This document shows, in pieces, positions 19,503 through 28,415 of a stretch of 64,000 nucleotides of DNA (position 1 is the stretch's first letter; each line of letters starts with the position of its first letter). The translations under genes were made by a program, and so were the position numbers. The notes beneath the pieces are model-generated. The model searched no databases. It saw nothing but the letters and a program-made list of their open reading frames with translations, and was not told the DNA's origin. This DNA comes from Oryzibacter oryziterrae (GTDB taxonomy: Bacteria; Pseudomonadota; Alphaproteobacteria; Rhizobiales; Pleomorphomonadaceae), in contig NZ_JAKJIC010000015.1 of the NCBI RefSeq assembly GCF_021864535.1, positions 57,288-121,287 on the forward strand, in the 5' to 3' direction.

Positions 19503-20360
19503 TTGAACCCGATCATCCCCGCCTCCGCCTTTCCCCGCATCGGTCTCGCCCTCGGTGGCGGTGGGGCGCGGGGACTTGCCCATGTACATGTGGTGGAGGC
19601 GCTCGACGAGCTCGGCCTGAAGGCGGCGGCGGTGACCGGCTGTTCGATCGGCGCCATCATCGGGGCGGGCGTCGCCGCCGGCATGAGCGGGGCGGAGGTC
19701 CGCGAGCATGTGCTCTCGGTGCTCGGCAAGCCGGCGGACGTGTGGGCGCGGATCTGGCAGCTGAGGCCGCGCAACTTCTCCGAACTGATCAGCGGCATCC
19801 CGCTGTTCGATCCGGAGGCGGTGGTGACGGCCTTCCTGCCGGAGACGATCCCGGCGGCGTTTGCCGATCTGCCGATCCCCTTCGCCACCGTGGCCACGGA
19901 TTTCTACGGGACTTCGGAACTCGAGATCACCGACGGACCGGTGCGGCGCGCGGTCGCAGCCTCCATCGCGCTGCCGGCGATCTTCCGGCCGGTGGAATAT
20001 GACGGGCTGACGCTGCTGGACGGCGGGCTGGTCAACCCCCTGCCCTTCGACAAGCTGCCCGAAGCGATCGATCTGGTGGTGGCCTGCGACGTGGTGGGCA
20101 CGCCGGTGCGGCCGGACAAGCGGTCGGTTCCCAATGCACGCGAGGCATTGTTCGGGGCGAGCCAGGTACTGATGCAGTCGCTGATCACCGAAAAGCTGAA
20201 ATCGCGCCATCCGGACGTGCTGGTGCGCCCGCCGGTGAGCGACATCCGCGTGCTCGATTTCATGAAGGCGCGGGAGATCCTGGAGGCAACGGCGTCGGTC
20301 AAGGACGAGGTGAAGCGCGGCATCGACGCGGTACTGACCGGCTGGGACGTGGAAGCCTGA
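19503..20360 (+). CDS. Patatin-like phospholipase family protein
   Basis: The product is a 285-residue serine lipase of the RssA/patatin type. It has the oxyanion loop LGGGGARGLAHV, the nucleophile motif GCSIGA (G-x-S-x-G) and the catalytic-dyad aspartate in LLDGGLVNPLPF. No membrane segment or signal peptide is seen, so it is likely cytoplasmic and acts on membrane lipids. The frame is open from 19419, but a TTG at 19503 with an upstream AAGG fits the family N-terminus FPRIGLALGGGG. The physiological role is unknown. Confidence 0.88.
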   Translation: MNPIIPASAFPRIGLALGGGGARGLAHVHVVEALDELGLKAAAVTGCSIGAIIGAGVAAGMSGAEVREHVLSVLGKPADVWARIWQLRPRNFSELISGIPLFDPEAVVTAFLPETIPAAFADLPIPFATVATDFYGTSELEITDGPVRRAVAASIALPAIFRPVEYDGLTLLDGGLVNPLPFDKLPEAIDLVVACDVVGTPVRPDKRSVPNAREALFGASQVLMQSLITEKLKSRHPDVLVRPPVSDIRVLDFMKAREILEATASVKDEVKRGIDAVLTGWDVEA

Positions 20361-20396
20361 CCGGCAGGGCCGGCCATGGCGGCGCATGGAGCGCTG

Positions 20397-20423
20397 TGAC
20401 TCCGGGTGACTCCTCCTGACTCC
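20397..20423. promoter_or_regulatory. Three TGACTCC heptamers at exact 10-bp spacing
   Basis: TGACTCC occurs at 20397, 20407 and 20417, one helical turn apart on the same face. Direct heptamers at 10-11 bp are the usual layout of OmpR/PhoB-family binding sites. They lie in the 225-bp gap upstream of the MATE gene, with a CCTATATAGG palindrome at 20523-20532 that may hold the -10 region. The regulator is unknown. Confidence 0.4.
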
Positions 20424-20585
20424 CGATGAACCCGCATGGACCGATGTGCCAGACGGGGTGGGGCCGGGTTTGTGCCAGCTTGCGCCTCGCCTTGGGCGTG
20501 ATTGCGCGGCCCCGGCCCTGCCTATATAGGCTGAGGGCCAAGCGGGCCGCAGCGCCCTTGCCTTGATTCCCGCAGCTTTCACCAA

Positions 20586-22010
20586 GTGAGCCCTCCCGTG
20601 ACCCAGGTTCGCCACACCGCTCCGACGACGGACGGCAGCCCCTATGCTTTGCATTTCCGCCGGACGCTGAAGCTCGCCTGGCCGATCATCATCTCGCGGA
20701 CCGGGCTGGCACTGCTGTTTGCGGTCGACACCTTCATCACCGGGCAAGTGAGTGCCGATGAGCTGGCGGGCCTGGCGGTGGGCTCGGCGCCGATGTTCAC
20801 GGTCATGCTGGTCTGCCTCGGTGCAATGCAGTCGACCGTGGTGCTGTCGGCGCAGGCGCTGGGGTCGCACCGGTTGAAGGACGTGGGCGACATCTTCCGC
20901 GCCTCGATCGTCAACGCGGTGGTGCTGGGCCTGATCGCCGGGCTGATGTCGCTGTGGGCCTATCCCTTCTTTCTGGCGACCGGCCAGAGCGAAGCGGTGG
21001 CGACGCTCAGCGCCAAGGTGTCCTTCCACTTTGCCTGGGGCCTGCCGGGCCTCATGATGTTCCTCGTCGGCAATCTGGTGCTGGAATCCACCGAACGGCC
21101 GCAGGTGGGCATGGTGGTGATGGTGGTGGCCAATCTGGCCAACCTGGCTCTCGACGGCATCTTCGTACTGGGCTGGTTCAACCCGGCCGGTCCGGGCGGC
21201 GCGGTGGCGGCCATGGCGACGACGTCAATCGTACGCTGGGGCATGGCAATCGCGACGCTGTCGGCGCTGTTCGTAATGGCGCGGCGGGCGGGCGATCCGC
21301 ACGGGGTGATCGGCAGCCCGAAGCTGTGGCTGCAAAGCCTGGTGACGCTGGGCGGCGCCAACGGCAAGGCGATCCGGCGCATGGGGCTGCCCATGGGGCT
21401 GGGACAGGGCGTCGAGAGCGCAGCTTTCGCGACGATGACGCTGCTGGCGGGCGCGCTGGGCGCCACCGCGGTTGCTGCCTATCAGGCGACCATGACGGTG
21501 ATGTCGCTGGTCTACATGAACTCGGTGGGCACGGGCGGCGCCACCTCGATCCGCGTCGGCAATGCGGTGGGCCGGCGTTTTCCGATCGACCTGCATCGGG
21601 CCGGATGGAGCGGCATCCTGCTGGGCGGCCTGCTCTCGGGCGCCTGGGGCGTGCTGATGATCATCTTTCACGAGCCGTTGGGACGGGTGATGGTGGAAGA
21701 TCCCGCGACCGCCGCCATCGCCTCCACCACCATGCTGATGGCCGGCTTCTTCGTGGCCTTCGATTCCATGATGGGCGTGAGCATGGGCGCGCTGCGCGGG
21801 CTTGGCGACGTGTGGGTCCCGCTGATCCTGCAGTCGGCGGCCTTCTGGCTGGTGTCGGTTCCCATGGGCTGGCTGATGGCGCTGCACTTCGGCTGGGGCG
21901 CCAGCGGGCTCTATGTGGGCATTGGTGCCGGCATCGCCGCTTCGCTGCTTCTTTTGGTGCCGCGCTTCAAGATTGCAGCAAAAAACACCTCGTCCCGGTG
22001 GAATTCTTGA
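20586..22010 (+). CDS. MATE family efflux transporter
   Basis: The product is a 474-residue complete MATE antiporter with twelve predicted membrane helices in two pseudo-symmetric halves. The first half has the characteristic LAWPIIISRTGLALLFAVDT opening and GSAPMFTVMLVCLGAMQS. The second has GLPMGLGQGVESAAFATM. It is full length, unlike the paralog at 1-1051. The GTG at 20586 is the longest start; a second GTG at 20598 is equally possible, and neither has a strong ribosome site. Three direct heptamers lie upstream. The substrate is not predictable. Confidence 0.92.
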   Translation: MSPPVTQVRHTAPTTDGSPYALHFRRTLKLAWPIIISRTGLALLFAVDTFITGQVSADELAGLAVGSAPMFTVMLVCLGAMQSTVVLSAQALGSHRLKDVGDIFRASIVNAVVLGLIAGLMSLWAYPFFLATGQSEAVATLSAKVSFHFAWGLPGLMMFLVGNLVLESTERPQVGMVVMVVANLANLALDGIFVLGWFNPAGPGGAVAAMATTSIVRWGMAIATLSALFVMARRAGDPHGVIGSPKLWLQSLVTLGGANGKAIRRMGLPMGLGQGVESAAFATMTLLAGALGATAVAAYQATMTVMSLVYMNSVGTGGATSIRVGNAVGRRFPIDLHRAGWSGILLGGLLSGAWGVLMIIFHEPLGRVMVEDPATAAIASTTMLMAGFFVAFDSMMGVSMGALRGLGDVWVPLILQSAAFWLVSVPMGWLMALHFGWGASGLYVGIGAGIAASLLLLVPRFKIAAKNTSSRWNS

Positions 22011-22121
22011 TTTTTCTGCAATCCTGCCCAGATTCCGCTTCGATCGGTGGCAAAAGGATTCCCTCATGCGGCCGATAGGCTTATGCGTAAAGCGGGTTTG
22101 GATCGTATTTGGGGACTGGGC

Positions 22122-22826
22122 ATGCCGACCATTGCACTTGTTGACGACGACCGGAACATCCTGACGTCCGTTTCCATCGCCCTGGAATCGGAGGGGTATC
22201 GGGTCGAGACCTACACGGACGGTGCGTCCGCGCTGGACGGCCTGGCCAAGTCGCCGCCCGACATGGCGATCCTCGACATCAAGATGCCGCGCATGGACGG
22301 GATGGAGCTGCTGCGCCGCCTGCGCCAGAAGACCGACATGCCCGTGATCTTCCTCACCTCCAAGGATGACGAGATCGACGAACTGTTCGGCCTGAAGATG
22401 GGCGCCGACGATTTCATCCACAAGCCATTCTCCCAGCGCCTGCTGGTAGAGCGCGTCAAGGCGGTGCTGCGCCGCGCCGCGCCGCGCGACGGCACGCCGG
22501 TGACCAAGTCGAGCGATGCCAACCGCAACATCGAGCGCGGCCATCTGGTCATGGACCAGGAGCGCCATACCTGCACCTGGAAGGGGCAGAATGTGGTGCT
22601 GACGGTGACCGAGTTCCTGATCCTGTTCGCGTTGGCGCAGCGGCCCGGCGTGGTCAAGAGCCGCAACGCACTGATGGACGCGGCCTATGACGATCAGGTC
22701 TATGTGGACGATCGCACCATCGACAGCCACATCAAGCGGCTGCGCAAGAAGTTCAAGGCGATCGACGACGACTTCGAGATGATCGAAACGCTCTACGGCG
22801 TCGGCTATCGCTTCAAGGAGGCGTGA
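22122..22826 (+). CDS. chvI: Two-component response regulator ChvI
   Basis: ChvI is the OmpR-family transcription factor of the ChvG-ChvI acid/cell-envelope pathway conserved in Hyphomicrobiales. The receiver domain has the acidic pocket VDDD (residues 7-10), phosphoacceptor Asp52 in [11 protein letters not shown], and Lys in HKPF. A winged-helix DNA-binding domain follows, ending [13 protein letters not shown]. The ATG at 22122 starts the family N-terminus [14 protein letters not shown]; the frame extends upstream to 22047. It is followed after 25 bases by its kinase gene. Confidence 0.96.
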   Translation: MPTIALVDDDRNILTSVSIALESEGYRVETYTDGASALDGLAKSPPDMAILDIKMPRMDGMELLRRLRQKTDMPVIFLTSKDDEIDELFGLKMGADDFIHKPFSQRLLVERVKAVLRRAAPRDGTPVTKSSDANRNIERGHLVMDQERHTCTWKGQNVVLTVTEFLILFALAQRPGVVKSRNALMDAAYDDQVYVDDRTIDSHIKRLRKKFKAIDDDFEMIETLYGVGYRFKEA

Positions 22827-22851
22827 GGACTTTCCTCACGCTCGTCCCGGC

Positions 22852-24615
22852 ATGGATGCGCGCAGCGATACGGGCCTGAACAGCCGCTCGCAGACCCTTC
22901 TGCGTCTCACCCGCGTGATCCTGCGCCGGGTGCGACGTTTCCTGCCCGGCGCCGCCTTCACCAGCCTGACCCGGCGCATCCTGATCCTCAATCTGGCGGC
23001 GCTGGTGGCACTGGTCGTCGGCATCCTCTACCTGAACCAGTTCCGGGCCGGCCTGATCGACGCGCGCGTCGAAAGCCTGCTGACCCAGGGCGAGATCATG
23101 GCCGGCGCCATTGCCGCGTCGGCGACGGTGGACACCAATGCCATTGCCATCGATCCCGAACGCCTGCTGCAGATGCAGGCGGGCCAGGAATCGGCCGAGG
23201 CGGATACAGCCGGAAATCTCGACTTTCCGATCAATCCCGAGCGGGTGGCGCCGCTGCTGAGGCGTCTCATCACGCCGACCCGCACGCGGGCGCGCATCTA
23301 CGACCGCGACGGCGTGCAGATCCTCGATTCCAAATTCCTCTATTCGCGCGGCCAGGTGCTGCGCTTCGACCTGCCGCAGGTGGCGCCTGAAGAGCCCAAT
23401 GTGATCGAGCGGGCGATCAATGCGGTGAGCTTCTGGATCCGGCGGGCCGACCTGCCCGTCTATCGCGAGCTGGGCGCCTCGGACGGCAAGGGCTATCCGG
23501 AGGTGGATACGGCGCTGAAGGGCTCGCCCGGCACGGTGGTGCGCGTCAACGAACAGGGCGAGATGATCGTCTCGGTGGCGGTGCCGGTGCAGCGCTACGG
23601 CGTGGTGGTGGGCAGCCTCTTGCTGTCGACGGAGGGCGGCGACATCGACGCCATCGTCTCGGCCGAGCGCTGGGGCATTTTCCGCGTGTTCCTGGTGGCG
23701 GCCATCGTGACCTCGACGCTGTCGGTGCTGCTGGCCGGCACGATTGCAGCGCCGCTGCGCCGGCTCGCTTCGGCGGCGGATCGGGTGCGCCGCGGCGTCA
23801 AGCAGCGCGAGGAAATCCCCTCCTTCGACCGGCAGGACGAGATCGGCAATCTCGCCCGCTCCTTCCGCGACATGACCAACGCGCTCTATACGCGCATGGA
23901 CGCGATCGAGAGCTTTGCCGCCGACGTGGCGCATGAACTCAAGAACCCGCTGACCTCCCTGCGCTCGGCGGTGGAGACGCTGCCGCTGGCCAAGACCGAC
24001 AACAGCCGGGGCCGGCTGCTGGAGATCATCCAGCATGACGTCAAACGGCTCGACCGGCTGATCACCGACATTTCCGACGCCTCGCGCCTCGATGCGGAAC
24101 TGGCGCGCGAGGATTCCAAGCTGGTGGATCTCGGCCAGCTGCTCAATTCGGTGGTGTCCATGTCGCGGGAGACCGGGCGGCACCAGGACATCGGCATCAA
24201 CCTCAAGATCACGCTCGGGCCGGAGAAGGCGCCGCTCAACGTGCTCGGCCATGACAGCCGGCTCGGCCAGGTGATCAACAACCTCATCGACAATGCCAAG
24301 TCCTTCTCGCCGGCCGGTGCCTCGGTGGACGTGACGGCCCGGCGGGTCGGGGGCATGGTGGAGATCGTGGTCGACGACCACGGGCCGGGCATCCGGGCCG
24401 AAAAGATCGAGCGCATCTTCGAGCGCTTCTACACCGACCGGCCGGAGAGTGAGGGCTTCGGCAACAATTCGGGTCTCGGCCTGTCGATCTCCCGGCAGAT
24501 CGTGGAGGCCCATCGCGGCACGATCACCGCGCTCAACCGCATGGATGACAGCCAGGATCCCGCGACGGTGACCGGTGCCCGCTTCGTGGTGCTGCTGCCG
24601 GAAGAAAAGCGATGA
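22852..24615 (+). CDS. chvG: Sensor histidine kinase ChvG
   Basis: ChvG is the inner-membrane kinase partner of ChvI. The 587-residue protein has membrane helices at about residues 43-62 and 277-298 flanking a periplasmic sensor domain, then a HAMP linker (APLRRLASAADRVRRG), a dimerisation domain with phosphoacceptor His361 in DVAHELKNPLTSL, and an ATPase domain with N box VINNLIDNAKSFS, G1 box DDHGPGI and G2 box GLGLSIS. In rhizobia the periplasmic protein ExoR restrains it; no exoR is in the window. Its stop overlaps hprK by four bases. Confidence 0.96.
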   Translation: MDARSDTGLNSRSQTLLRLTRVILRRVRRFLPGAAFTSLTRRILILNLAALVALVVGILYLNQFRAGLIDARVESLLTQGEIMAGAIAASATVDTNAIAIDPERLLQMQAGQESAEADTAGNLDFPINPERVAPLLRRLITPTRTRARIYDRDGVQILDSKFLYSRGQVLRFDLPQVAPEEPNVIERAINAVSFWIRRADLPVYRELGASDGKGYPEVDTALKGSPGTVVRVNEQGEMIVSVAVPVQRYGVVVGSLLLSTEGGDIDAIVSAERWGIFRVFLVAAIVTSTLSVLLAGTIAAPLRRLASAADRVRRGVKQREEIPSFDRQDEIGNLARSFRDMTNALYTRMDAIESFAADVAHELKNPLTSLRSAVETLPLAKTDNSRGRLLEIIQHDVKRLDRLITDISDASRLDAELAREDSKLVDLGQLLNSVVSMSRETGRHQDIGINLKITLGPEKAPLNVLGHDSRLGQVINNLIDNAKSFSPAGASVDVTARRVGGMVEIVVDDHGPGIRAEKIERIFERFYTDRPESEGFGNNSGLGLSISRQIVEAHRGTITALNRMDDSQDPATVTGARFVVLLPEEKR

Positions 24616-25058
24616 CCGCCCGCCAAACCGTACATGCGACCGCGCTGGTGGTGGGCGAGCGCGGCCTGCTGCTGCGCGGTCCGTCCGGATCGGGCAAATC
24701 CTCGCTGGCGCTGGCGTTGATCGAGGCCGAGCGCAGTGCCGGCCGATTTGCCATGCTGGTGGCCGACGACCGGCTGTTTCTGGACGCGGCGAACGGGCGC
24801 CTGATCGCGCGGGTGCCGTCGACGATCGCCGGATTGGCCGAACGCTATGGACAAGGGCTGGAGCCGCACCCACATATTGCCGCGGCGGTGATCCATCTGG
24901 TTGGCGACTTCGTGGAGCCGGCGCAATATGCGCGCATGCCCGAAACGGAAGCGCTGACCTGCCGCCTGGAAGGGGTTGAAATCAGGCGGCAACCGCTGCC
25001 GGCGCGGCGGATAGAGGAAGCCATGCGGCTGGTGCAAGCCGCCCTTCGCAGGGCATGA
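24612..25058 (+). CDS. hprK: HPr kinase/phosphorylase, short alphaproteobacterial form
   Basis: This 148-residue protein corresponds to the C-terminal catalytic half of HprK. It carries the Walker A loop GPSGSGKSSLALALIE at about residues 23-38 and the acidic DDRLFLDAANGRL segment that follows. The N-terminal regulatory domain of Firmicutes HprK is absent, which is normal in alphaproteobacteria. Its substrate should be the HPr encoded at 25621-25914. It is coupled to chvG by a four-base overlap, tying sugar-phosphate signalling to the two-component system. Confidence 0.93.
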   Translation: MTARQTVHATALVVGERGLLLRGPSGSGKSSLALALIEAERSAGRFAMLVADDRLFLDAANGRLIARVPSTIAGLAERYGQGLEPHPHIAAAVIHLVGDFVEPAQYARMPETEALTCRLEGVEIRRQPLPARRIEEAMRLVQAALRRA

Positions 25059-25222
25059 ATGCCTGCAGGATATGTCTGAATTTCATCATTGTTGTGGCGA
25101 AAATTTGCGTTGCCTACTTGAAACATTGGCCTGACTGGTGAAGATGTGCCCATTCCGCACGGGAGCGGTTTCACGATGGCGTATGGCAAAATGCCCGCAA
25201 AACACTGCAATGGGACACCGGC

Positions 25223-25624
25223 ATGATCGGTTTGATTCTGGTGACCCATGGCCGGCTGGCCGATGAGTTTCGACTGGCGCTTGAGCATGTGGTCGGGCCG
25301 CAGTCCGATTTCGAGACCGTTTGCATCGGTCCCGAGGACGACATGGAGCAGCGCCGTGCCGACATCATCGCGGCGGTAAACCGGGTGAACACCGGCAAGG
25401 GCGTGATCCTGCTGACCGACATGTTCGGCGGTACGCCGTCCAATCTGGCCATCTCGGTGATGGACATTGGCGATGTCGAGGTGATCGCCGGCGTCAACCT
25501 TCCCATGCTGGTCAAACTCGCGTCGGTGCGCAAGGAGCGCAGCCTCGTCGAGACCGTCACCGAGGCCCGCGACGCCGGGCGCAAGTATATTTCCGTTGCC
25601 AGCCAGGTACTTGCCGGATCATGA
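25223..25624 (+). CDS. PTS EIIA component, mannose-family type
   Basis: The product is a 133-residue EIIA of the mannose (ManX) fold. The phosphorylated histidine is His9 in LILVTHGRLADEF, and the conserved LTDMFGGTPSNLA segment follows. No EIIB or EIIC permease gene is present, so this is a regulatory rather than sugar-transporting phosphorelay, as in Sinorhizobium and Brucella. It begins 164 bases after hprK, probably with its own promoter, and overlaps the HPr gene by four bases. Confidence 0.94.
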   Translation: MIGLILVTHGRLADEFRLALEHVVGPQSDFETVCIGPEDDMEQRRADIIAAVNRVNTGKGVILLTDMFGGTPSNLAISVMDIGDVEVIAGVNLPMLVKLASVRKERSLVETVTEARDAGRKYISVASQVLAGS

Positions 25625-25914
25625 CCGACGACATGCTTGACGATGCCCTCTTCCGCGAACTTCCGATCCTGAACAAGAAGGGCCTGCATGCGCGGGCCTC
25701 GGCGAAGTTCGTGCAATGCGTGGAACGCTTCGAGGCGGATGTGCAGGTGTCGAAAGACGGGCAGACGGTGAACGGCTCGTCGATCATGGGGCTGATGATG
25801 CTGGCGGCCGGCATCGGCACCTCGATCGAGGTGCGGGCAAGCGGCACCGACGCCCAGGCCGTCATCGACGCGCTGGCGGCCCTGGTGGGCGATCGCTTCG
25901 GCGAAGGCGAGTGA
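25621..25914 (+). CDS. HPr family phosphocarrier protein
   Basis: HPr relays phosphate from enzyme I to EIIA. The 97-residue protein has a short N-terminal extension (MTDDMLDDALFRE), the phosphorylated His23 in KKGLHARASAKF, and the HprK target serine, Ser54, in GSSIMGLMML. The presence of both sites agrees with the neighbouring hprK and EIIA genes. Enzyme I is not in the window. The last base of its stop codon is the first base of dispersed repeat copy 2. Confidence 0.95.
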   Translation: MTDDMLDDALFRELPILNKKGLHARASAKFVQCVERFEADVQVSKDGQTVNGSSIMGLMMLAAGIGTSIEVRASGTDAQAVIDALAALVGDRFGEGE

Positions 25915-26009
25915 TACCATTTCGCCCAGGATGCTGACGCATCAGCTCAATGCCGGAAGTTCGAATTTCTCATTTGCATCAGAGGCATGAGAAGTTCGAA
26001 AGCGGAACA
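25914..26009. repeat. Dispersed three-hairpin repeat, copy 2 (third stem missing)
   Basis: This copy aligns with those at 11446-11570 and 46353-46479. It keeps GATGC-tgac-GCATC and the long TTCGAATTTCTCAT/ATGAGAAGTTCGAA stem, but diverges after GCGGAAC, before the third stem. It starts directly at the HPr stop codon. Confidence 0.82.
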
Positions 26010-26126
26010 TCACACGACACGGCACACTGCGGGACAAGGCGAACGAACAGCGGGGAATGGCCGGCAATCTCGCGCTGGCGATGGAACGAACGGAACCTAA
26101 CCCTTTGTATTCCTGCAAGATATATC

Positions 26127-26315
26127 GCTTGTCATGGTCCGCGAAGGCGGACCGTCCACGCAGTCATTGCAAAAATGTCCGAAGGTCCTTGCCAGCAATC
26201 AGGGAGACGCAAACCCCGTCGACGCAGCGCAGTCCATCACCACAACGCCAAAAGTTGCCATCTACATCTTTGTTTTGACTGCATGGATGGTCCGCCTTCG
26301 CGGACCATGACAAGC
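26127..26315. repeat. REP-like inverted doublet (BIME-like)
   Basis: Two 40-base arms (26127-26166 and 26276-26315) are inverted copies differing at only two or three positions, 109 bases apart. Each arm carries its own palindrome GGTCCGC-gaag-GCGGACC flanked by CTTGTCAT on one side and TCCACGCAGTCA or TCCATGCAGTCA on the other. This form, a GC palindrome between GTCATGG and a CCATCCACGC-like tail, resembles REP units common in Hyphomicrobiales. No transposase is present. Confidence 0.8.
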
Positions 26316-26361
26316 TGCCTGGCAAAGGCATGTGGCTCATTGTCGTGTACTGCGGCGGACC

Positions 26362-26390
26362 ATCAAGAGTTATCTTCAAAACCTCTTGAT
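26362..26390 (-). terminator. Hairpin abutting the mutL stop codon
   Basis: ATCAAGAG and CTCTTGAT form an 8-bp stem with a 13-nt loop four bases past the mutL stop on the minus strand. No U-tract follows. Confidence 0.4.
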
Positions 26391-26394
26391 AGGA

Positions 26395-28263
26395 TCAGCG
26401 GCGGCCGAACAGACGCTCGATATCACTGAGTTTCAGCTCGACGAAGGTGGGACGGCCGTGGTTGCACTGGCCGGACGCCGGGGTTGCTTCCATTTCTCGC
26501 AGCAGGGCATCCATTTCCTCGACCCGCAGGCGGCGGCCGGCGCGCACCGAGCCGTGGCAGGCCATGGTGGCGGCGATGTGGTCGAGCTTTTCGCGGAGAC
26601 GTGTGGCCTGATCCCATTCGGCGAGGTCGTCGGCGAGATCGCGCAGAAGGGCGGAGACGTCGGTCTTGCCGAGCAGTGCGGGGATCTCGCGAATGGCGAC
26701 GGCGCCGGGGCCGAAACTCTCGACCATGAGGCCGATCTCGGAGAGTTCGCCGGCCCGCTCCAGCAGGCGGTCGACGTCCTCCTCGGCCATGTCGACGATC
26801 TCGGGGATCAGCAGCATCTGTGTCTCGACGCCCTTGGCCATCTCGGCCTTGAGACGCTCGTAGACAAGGCGCTCATGGGCGGCGTGCTGGTCGACGATGA
26901 CGAGGCCGGTCTCGGTCTGGGCGACGATATAGGTCTCGTGGATCTGGGCGCGCGGGGCACCGAGCGGGCGGGACAGCGCCTCGGCGGCGACGTCGGCCAG
27001 GCCGGCGCGGGCGTCGGCTGAGACGGCCTCGCGGACCACGTCGAAGCTGGCCTGCGCCGCCTCGGCAAAGCCGGAGGCGGGCGCGAAATCGCGGGCGGTC
27101 TCGTCAGGCGCTTCGTAAATCGGCCGCTCGGGCGCGGTGCGCCAGTCGAAGGCCATGGGGCGGCTGCCGTAGCTCGGCGACGGGCGGGCGGCATAGGTGG
27201 GCGCCGGGCGGGCGGCCATTTCGGTGAGCACGTCGAGCGTGGCGGAACTGTGGGTCGAGGCGGTCTGGTGGCCGGCGTCCTGATGGGCGCGGCGCAGGGC
27301 ACCGACGAGCAGGCCACGCACCAGGCCGGGATCGCGGAAGCGCACGTCGGCCTTGGTGGGATGGACGTTGACGTCGACCTCATGCGGGTCGAGATCGACG
27401 AAGAGGACGACGGCGGGGAAGCGGTCGCGCGCCATGACGTCGGAATAGCCGGCGCGGATGGCGCCCATCAGCAGCTTGTCGCGCACCGGGCGGCCGTTGA
27501 CGAACAGGAACTGGTTGAGGGCGTTGGCCTTCTGCAAGGTGCCGAGGCCGGCAAGGCCCGACAGACGCACGCCCTCGCGGCTGACGTCGATGTCGATGGA
27601 GTTTTCGGCGAAATCCTTGCCCATCACCTGCAGGGCGCGGGCGCGGAAATCGCCCTCCCCTACGGCGGCATAGTCGAGCGGTGAGCGGTCGGAACCGGCG
27701 AGCGTGAAGCGGACGGAGGGATGGGCGAGCGCGAGGCGCTTGATGACATCGGTGATCGCGCCGGCCTCGGCCCGTTCGGTCTTGAGGAACTTGAGGCGGG
27801 CCGGCGTAGCGAAGAACAGGTTGCGCACCTCGACGCGGGTGCCGCCGCTGAGGCCGACCGGCTCGATGTCGCCGCGATCGCCGCCGGAGACGGTGAGCGC
27901 CCAGCCGTGCGCTTCGGCGGCGTGACGGGTCTCGATGCGCAGTTCGGCGACCGAGCCGATGGACGGCAGCGCCTCGCCGCGGAAACCGAGGGTGCGGATG
28001 TCCAGGAGGTCGGTCTCGTCGAGCTTGGAGGTGCAATGGCGCTCGATGGCCAGCTCCAGATCCTCGGCGCGCATGCCCGAGCCGTTGTCGGTGACGCGCA
28101 GCAGCGTCTTGCCGCCGCCGGCGGTGACGATCTCGATGCGATCGGCGCCGGCGTCGATGGCGTTCTCGACCAGTTCCTTGGCGACGCTGGCCGGCCGTTC
28201 GATCACTTCGCCGGCGGCGATGCGATTGATGGTGACGGGCGAGAGCTGGCGGATGACGGTCAT
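26395..28263 (-). CDS. mutL: DNA mismatch repair protein MutL
   Basis: MutL links MutS mismatch recognition to strand excision. The 622-residue protein has an N-terminal GHKL ATPase domain ([26 protein letters not shown]), a linker at about residues 330-440, and a C-terminal dimerisation domain. The C-terminal domain contains [12 protein letters not shown], matching the DQHA-x2-E-x4-E endonuclease motif. This MutL is therefore probably a nicking enzyme, as expected in bacteria without MutH. The final FGRR is retained. It is preceded by a divergent cupin gene. Confidence 0.96.
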   Translation of the reverse strand: MTVIRQLSPVTINRIAAGEVIERPASVAKELVENAIDAGADRIEIVTAGGGKTLLRVTDNGSGMRAEDLELAIERHCTSKLDETDLLDIRTLGFRGEALPSIGSVAELRIETRHAAEAHGWALTVSGGDRGDIEPVGLSGGTRVEVRNLFFATPARLKFLKTERAEAGAITDVIKRLALAHPSVRFTLAGSDRSPLDYAAVGEGDFRARALQVMGKDFAENSIDIDVSREGVRLSGLAGLGTLQKANALNQFLFVNGRPVRDKLLMGAIRAGYSDVMARDRFPAVVLFVDLDPHEVDVNVHPTKADVRFRDPGLVRGLLVGALRRAHQDAGHQTASTHSSATLDVLTEMAARPAPTYAARPSPSYGSRPMAFDWRTAPERPIYEAPDETARDFAPASGFAEAAQASFDVVREAVSADARAGLADVAAEALSRPLGAPRAQIHETYIVAQTETGLVIVDQHAAHERLVYERLKAEMAKGVETQMLLIPEIVDMAEEDVDRLLERAGELSEIGLMVESFGPGAVAIREIPALLGKTDVSALLRDLADDLAEWDQATRLREKLDHIAATMACHGSVRAGRRLRVEEMDALLREMEATPASGQCNHGRPTFVELKLSDIERLFGRR

Positions 28264-28380
28264 TGGCTTTCGGGGCGCTTTCGGGGAGGCGATTCCGGAC
28301 GTTGAAACCCGATGAATAGACCAATCGCCGGCGACAGGCGAGACAGCTTGCCGTGATCATTGTGGATCGCGCCGATTTAT

Positions 28381-28395
28381 GTCAATAATATTGAC
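28381..28395. promoter_or_regulatory. 15-bp perfect palindrome upstream of the cupin gene
   Basis: GTCAATAATATTGAC is a perfect palindrome about a central A, 21 bases before the cupin start and overlapping its likely -10 region. It has the form of an operator for a dimeric repressor. The AT-rich site is conspicuous in high-GC surroundings; the regulator is unknown. Confidence 0.5.
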
Positions 28396-28415
28396 CTATT
28401 GAAGGAGCCGACGCC

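Larger units (their letters stand above)
26010..26394. other. Non-coding region between HPr and mutL
   Basis: No credible gene lies in these 385 bases. They hold the REP-like inverted doublet (26127-26315) and a hairpin abutting the mutL stop codon. Together with repeat copy 2, the whole HPr-mutL gap is built mainly of repeats. Confidence 0.6.

Noticed and set aside
26127..26315. A MITE with terminal inverted repeats
   Set aside because: No target-site duplication flanks the arms, and each arm has its own palindrome, which fits a REP doublet better.
25950..26429. A 159-codon open frame between HPr and mutL
   Set aside because: It runs through repeat copy 2, the REP doublet and the end of mutL, with no coding signature or ribosome site.
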